Made by a program: the position numbers and the translations under genes
The notes under the pieces: generated by a model
The model's database searches: none
What the model saw: the letters and a program-made list of their open reading frames with translations, nothing else
Told to the model about the DNA's origin: nothing
Assembly: GCF_002310375.3 (NCBI RefSeq)
Contig: NZ_CP023315.3
Coordinates: 1 to 64,000, forward strand
Length of the DNA: 64,000 nt
Direction: 5' to 3'
Source of the DNA: Caulobacter vibrioides
GTDB lineage: Bacteria; Pseudomonadota; Alphaproteobacteria; Caulobacterales; Caulobacteraceae
Shown here: one piece after another, positions 62,837-64,000 of the stretch
Layout of the letters: the number at the start of each line of letters is the position of its first letter
Numbering within the stretch: the first letter of the stretch is position 1

Positions 62837-64000
62837 ATGAGCGACGGTTCGATCGACCTTAAGGCTGACGCGCGGGCGCGAGCCTATTCCATTCCCCTCG
62901 AAGACTATCACATCGCCGATCCGGCGTTGTTCCAGGCCGATGCGATGTGGCCCTATTTCGAGCGCCTTCGGAAGGAAGCGCCGGTCCACTATTCGAAGGG
63001 TGACGAGGAGGTCGGCCCCTACTGGTCGATCACCCGCTACAACGACATCATGACCGTCGACACGACCCATCAGGTCTTCTCGTCGGACGCGCACCTGGGC
63101 GGCATCACCATCCGGAACTTCGACGAGGACTTCGTCCTGCCGATGTTCATCGCCATGGACCAGCCCAAGCACGACATTCAGCGCAAGACGGTCAGCCCGA
63201 TCGTCTCGCCGCAGAACCTGGGTCGTCTGGAAGGGATCATCCGCGAGCGGGTCTGCCAGATCCTCGACGCCTTGCCGATCAACGAGCCGTTCGACTGGGT
63301 CGACAAGGTCTCGATCGAGCTGACCACCCAGATGCTGGCCACCCTGTTCGACTTCCCGTGGGAAGAGCGCCGCAGGCTGACCCGCTGGTCTGACATCGCC
63401 ACCGCCTCGCCCGAGAGCGGTCTGATCGAGAGCGAGGAGGCCCGTCGCGCCGAGCTGCTGGAGTGCCTGGCCTATTTCACCAACCTCTGGAACGAGCGGG
63501 TGAACCTGACCGAGCCGGGCAACGACCTGATCTCGATGCTGGCCCACGGCGAAGCCACCCGCGACATGCCGCCGATGGAGTATCTGGGCAATGTCATCCT
63601 GCTGATCGTCGGCGGCAATGACACGACCCGCAACTCGCTGACCGGCGGCCTCTACGCCCTGTCCAAGAACCCGCAGGAAGAAGCCAAGCTGCGCGCCGAT
63701 CCCAGCCTGATCCCGAACATGGTCTCGGAGATCATCCGCTGGCAGACGCCGCTGGCCCATATGCGCCGCACGGCGCTGGAAGATTTCGAGCTGGCCGGCC
63801 AGACGATCAAGAAGGGCGACAAGGTCGTCATGTGGTACGTCTCGGGCAACCGCGACGACACGGTCATCGAGAACGCTGACCAGTTCATCGTCGATCGCCC
63901 CAACGCCCGCCGCCACCTGTCGTTCGGCTTCGGCATCCACCGCTGCGTGGGCAACCGCCTGGCCGAGATGCAGCTCAAGATCGTCTGGGAAGAGATCCTC
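62837..64000 (+). CDS. Cytochrome P450, CYP153-type (3' end outside the window)
   Basis: The 5' 388 codons of a P450, running off the right edge. ATG 62837 has GGGAGGA upstream. The oxygen-binding helix VGGNDTTRNSLTGG is near residue 259, ExxR in MVSEIIRWQTPLAHMRRT, and the heme motif FGFGIHRCVG has the cysteine at C370. The sequence resembles CYP153A alkane/fatty-acid omega-hydroxylases, a family known from C. crescentus. Electrons would come from a ferredoxin and reductase, not seen here. Perhaps 30-40 residues are missing. Confidence 0.88.
   Translation, partial: MSDGSIDLKADARARAYSIPLEDYHIADPALFQADAMWPYFERLRKEAPVHYSKGDEEVGPYWSITRYNDIMTVDTTHQVFSSDAHLGGITIRNFDEDFVLPMFIAMDQPKHDIQRKTVSPIVSPQNLGRLEGIIRERVCQILDALPINEPFDWVDKVSIELTTQMLATLFDFPWEERRRLTRWSDIATASPESGLIESEEARRAELLECLAYFTNLWNERVNLTEPGNDLISMLAHGEATRDMPPMEYLGNVILLIVGGNDTTRNSLTGGLYALSKNPQEEAKLRADPSLIPNMVSEIIRWQTPLAHMRRTALEDFELAGQTIKKGDKVVMWYVSGNRDDTVIENADQFIVDRPNARRHLSFGFGIHRCVGNRLAEMQLKIVWEEIL

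Overview
The window reads as the start of a Caulobacter crescentus (C. vibrioides) chromosome. Base composition is GC-rich, and the DnaA, MutS, GlnD and other proteins are alphaproteobacterial in type. The left edge looks like the right flank of the Caulobacter replication origin: CcrM GANTC sites, a perfect TTAA-N7-TTAA CtrA box and a TGATCCACA DnaA G-box. dnaA follows about 5.4 kb downstream. The species assignment comes from recognition and gene order, not from a database search.

Layout. 1-5.3 kb: origin flank, then a tightly packed run ppsR-maf-aroE-coaE-dnaQ, an enoyl-CoA hydratase and rpsT. 5.3-7.2 kb: dnaA with a long leader and a terminator. 7.3-12.1 kb: a small exported protein, alkB, and dnaK-dnaJ behind a probable sigma-32 promoter. 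12.0-18.2 kb: a TonB-domain protein, mutS and glnD. 18.3-25.0 kb: molybdenum cofactor genes moaA-D-E-B-C, a MocA-like cytidylyltransferase and a two-subunit molybdenum hydroxylase (IorAB type). 25.2-31.6 kb: a MliC-like lipoprotein, a CysG-type protein with a cut-short methyltransferase part, an MHS-family transporter and a four-PAS hybrid histidine kinase. 31-37 kb: an iron-uptake pair (PKHD hydroxylase and TonB-dependent receptor with a Fur-like box), RNase T2, an alpha/beta hydrolase and a secreted HET-C-like protein.

37-49.7 kb is the translation/RNA operon group rimP-nusA-ylxR-infB ... rbfA-truB-rpsO-pnp, all leftward. Three unrelated genes are lodged between infB and rbfA. 50-53.7 kb: ppa, a small membrane protein, trmB, metK and an XRE regulator. 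53.7-60.7 kb: lnt, corC-like, ybeY, phoH, miaB, fur, rimI and tsaB, mostly overlapping or abutting. 60.7-64 kb: a lipoprotein, a RutE-like nitroreductase, a NifU-domain protein and the 5' part of a CYP153-type cytochrome P450 that runs off the window.

Most of this is conserved housekeeping. I found no insertion sequence, prophage, CRISPR array, tRNA or rRNA. The points worth a second look are regulatory or architectural: cell-cycle sites laid over the first codons of ppsR, a terminator hairpin in the rimP-nusA leader, a palindrome between metK and its adjacent regulator, several families of palindromic intergenic repeats, a truncated CysG, a TonB-domain protein with its membrane segment at the wrong end, and a possible decayed gene behind the molybdenum hydroxylase.
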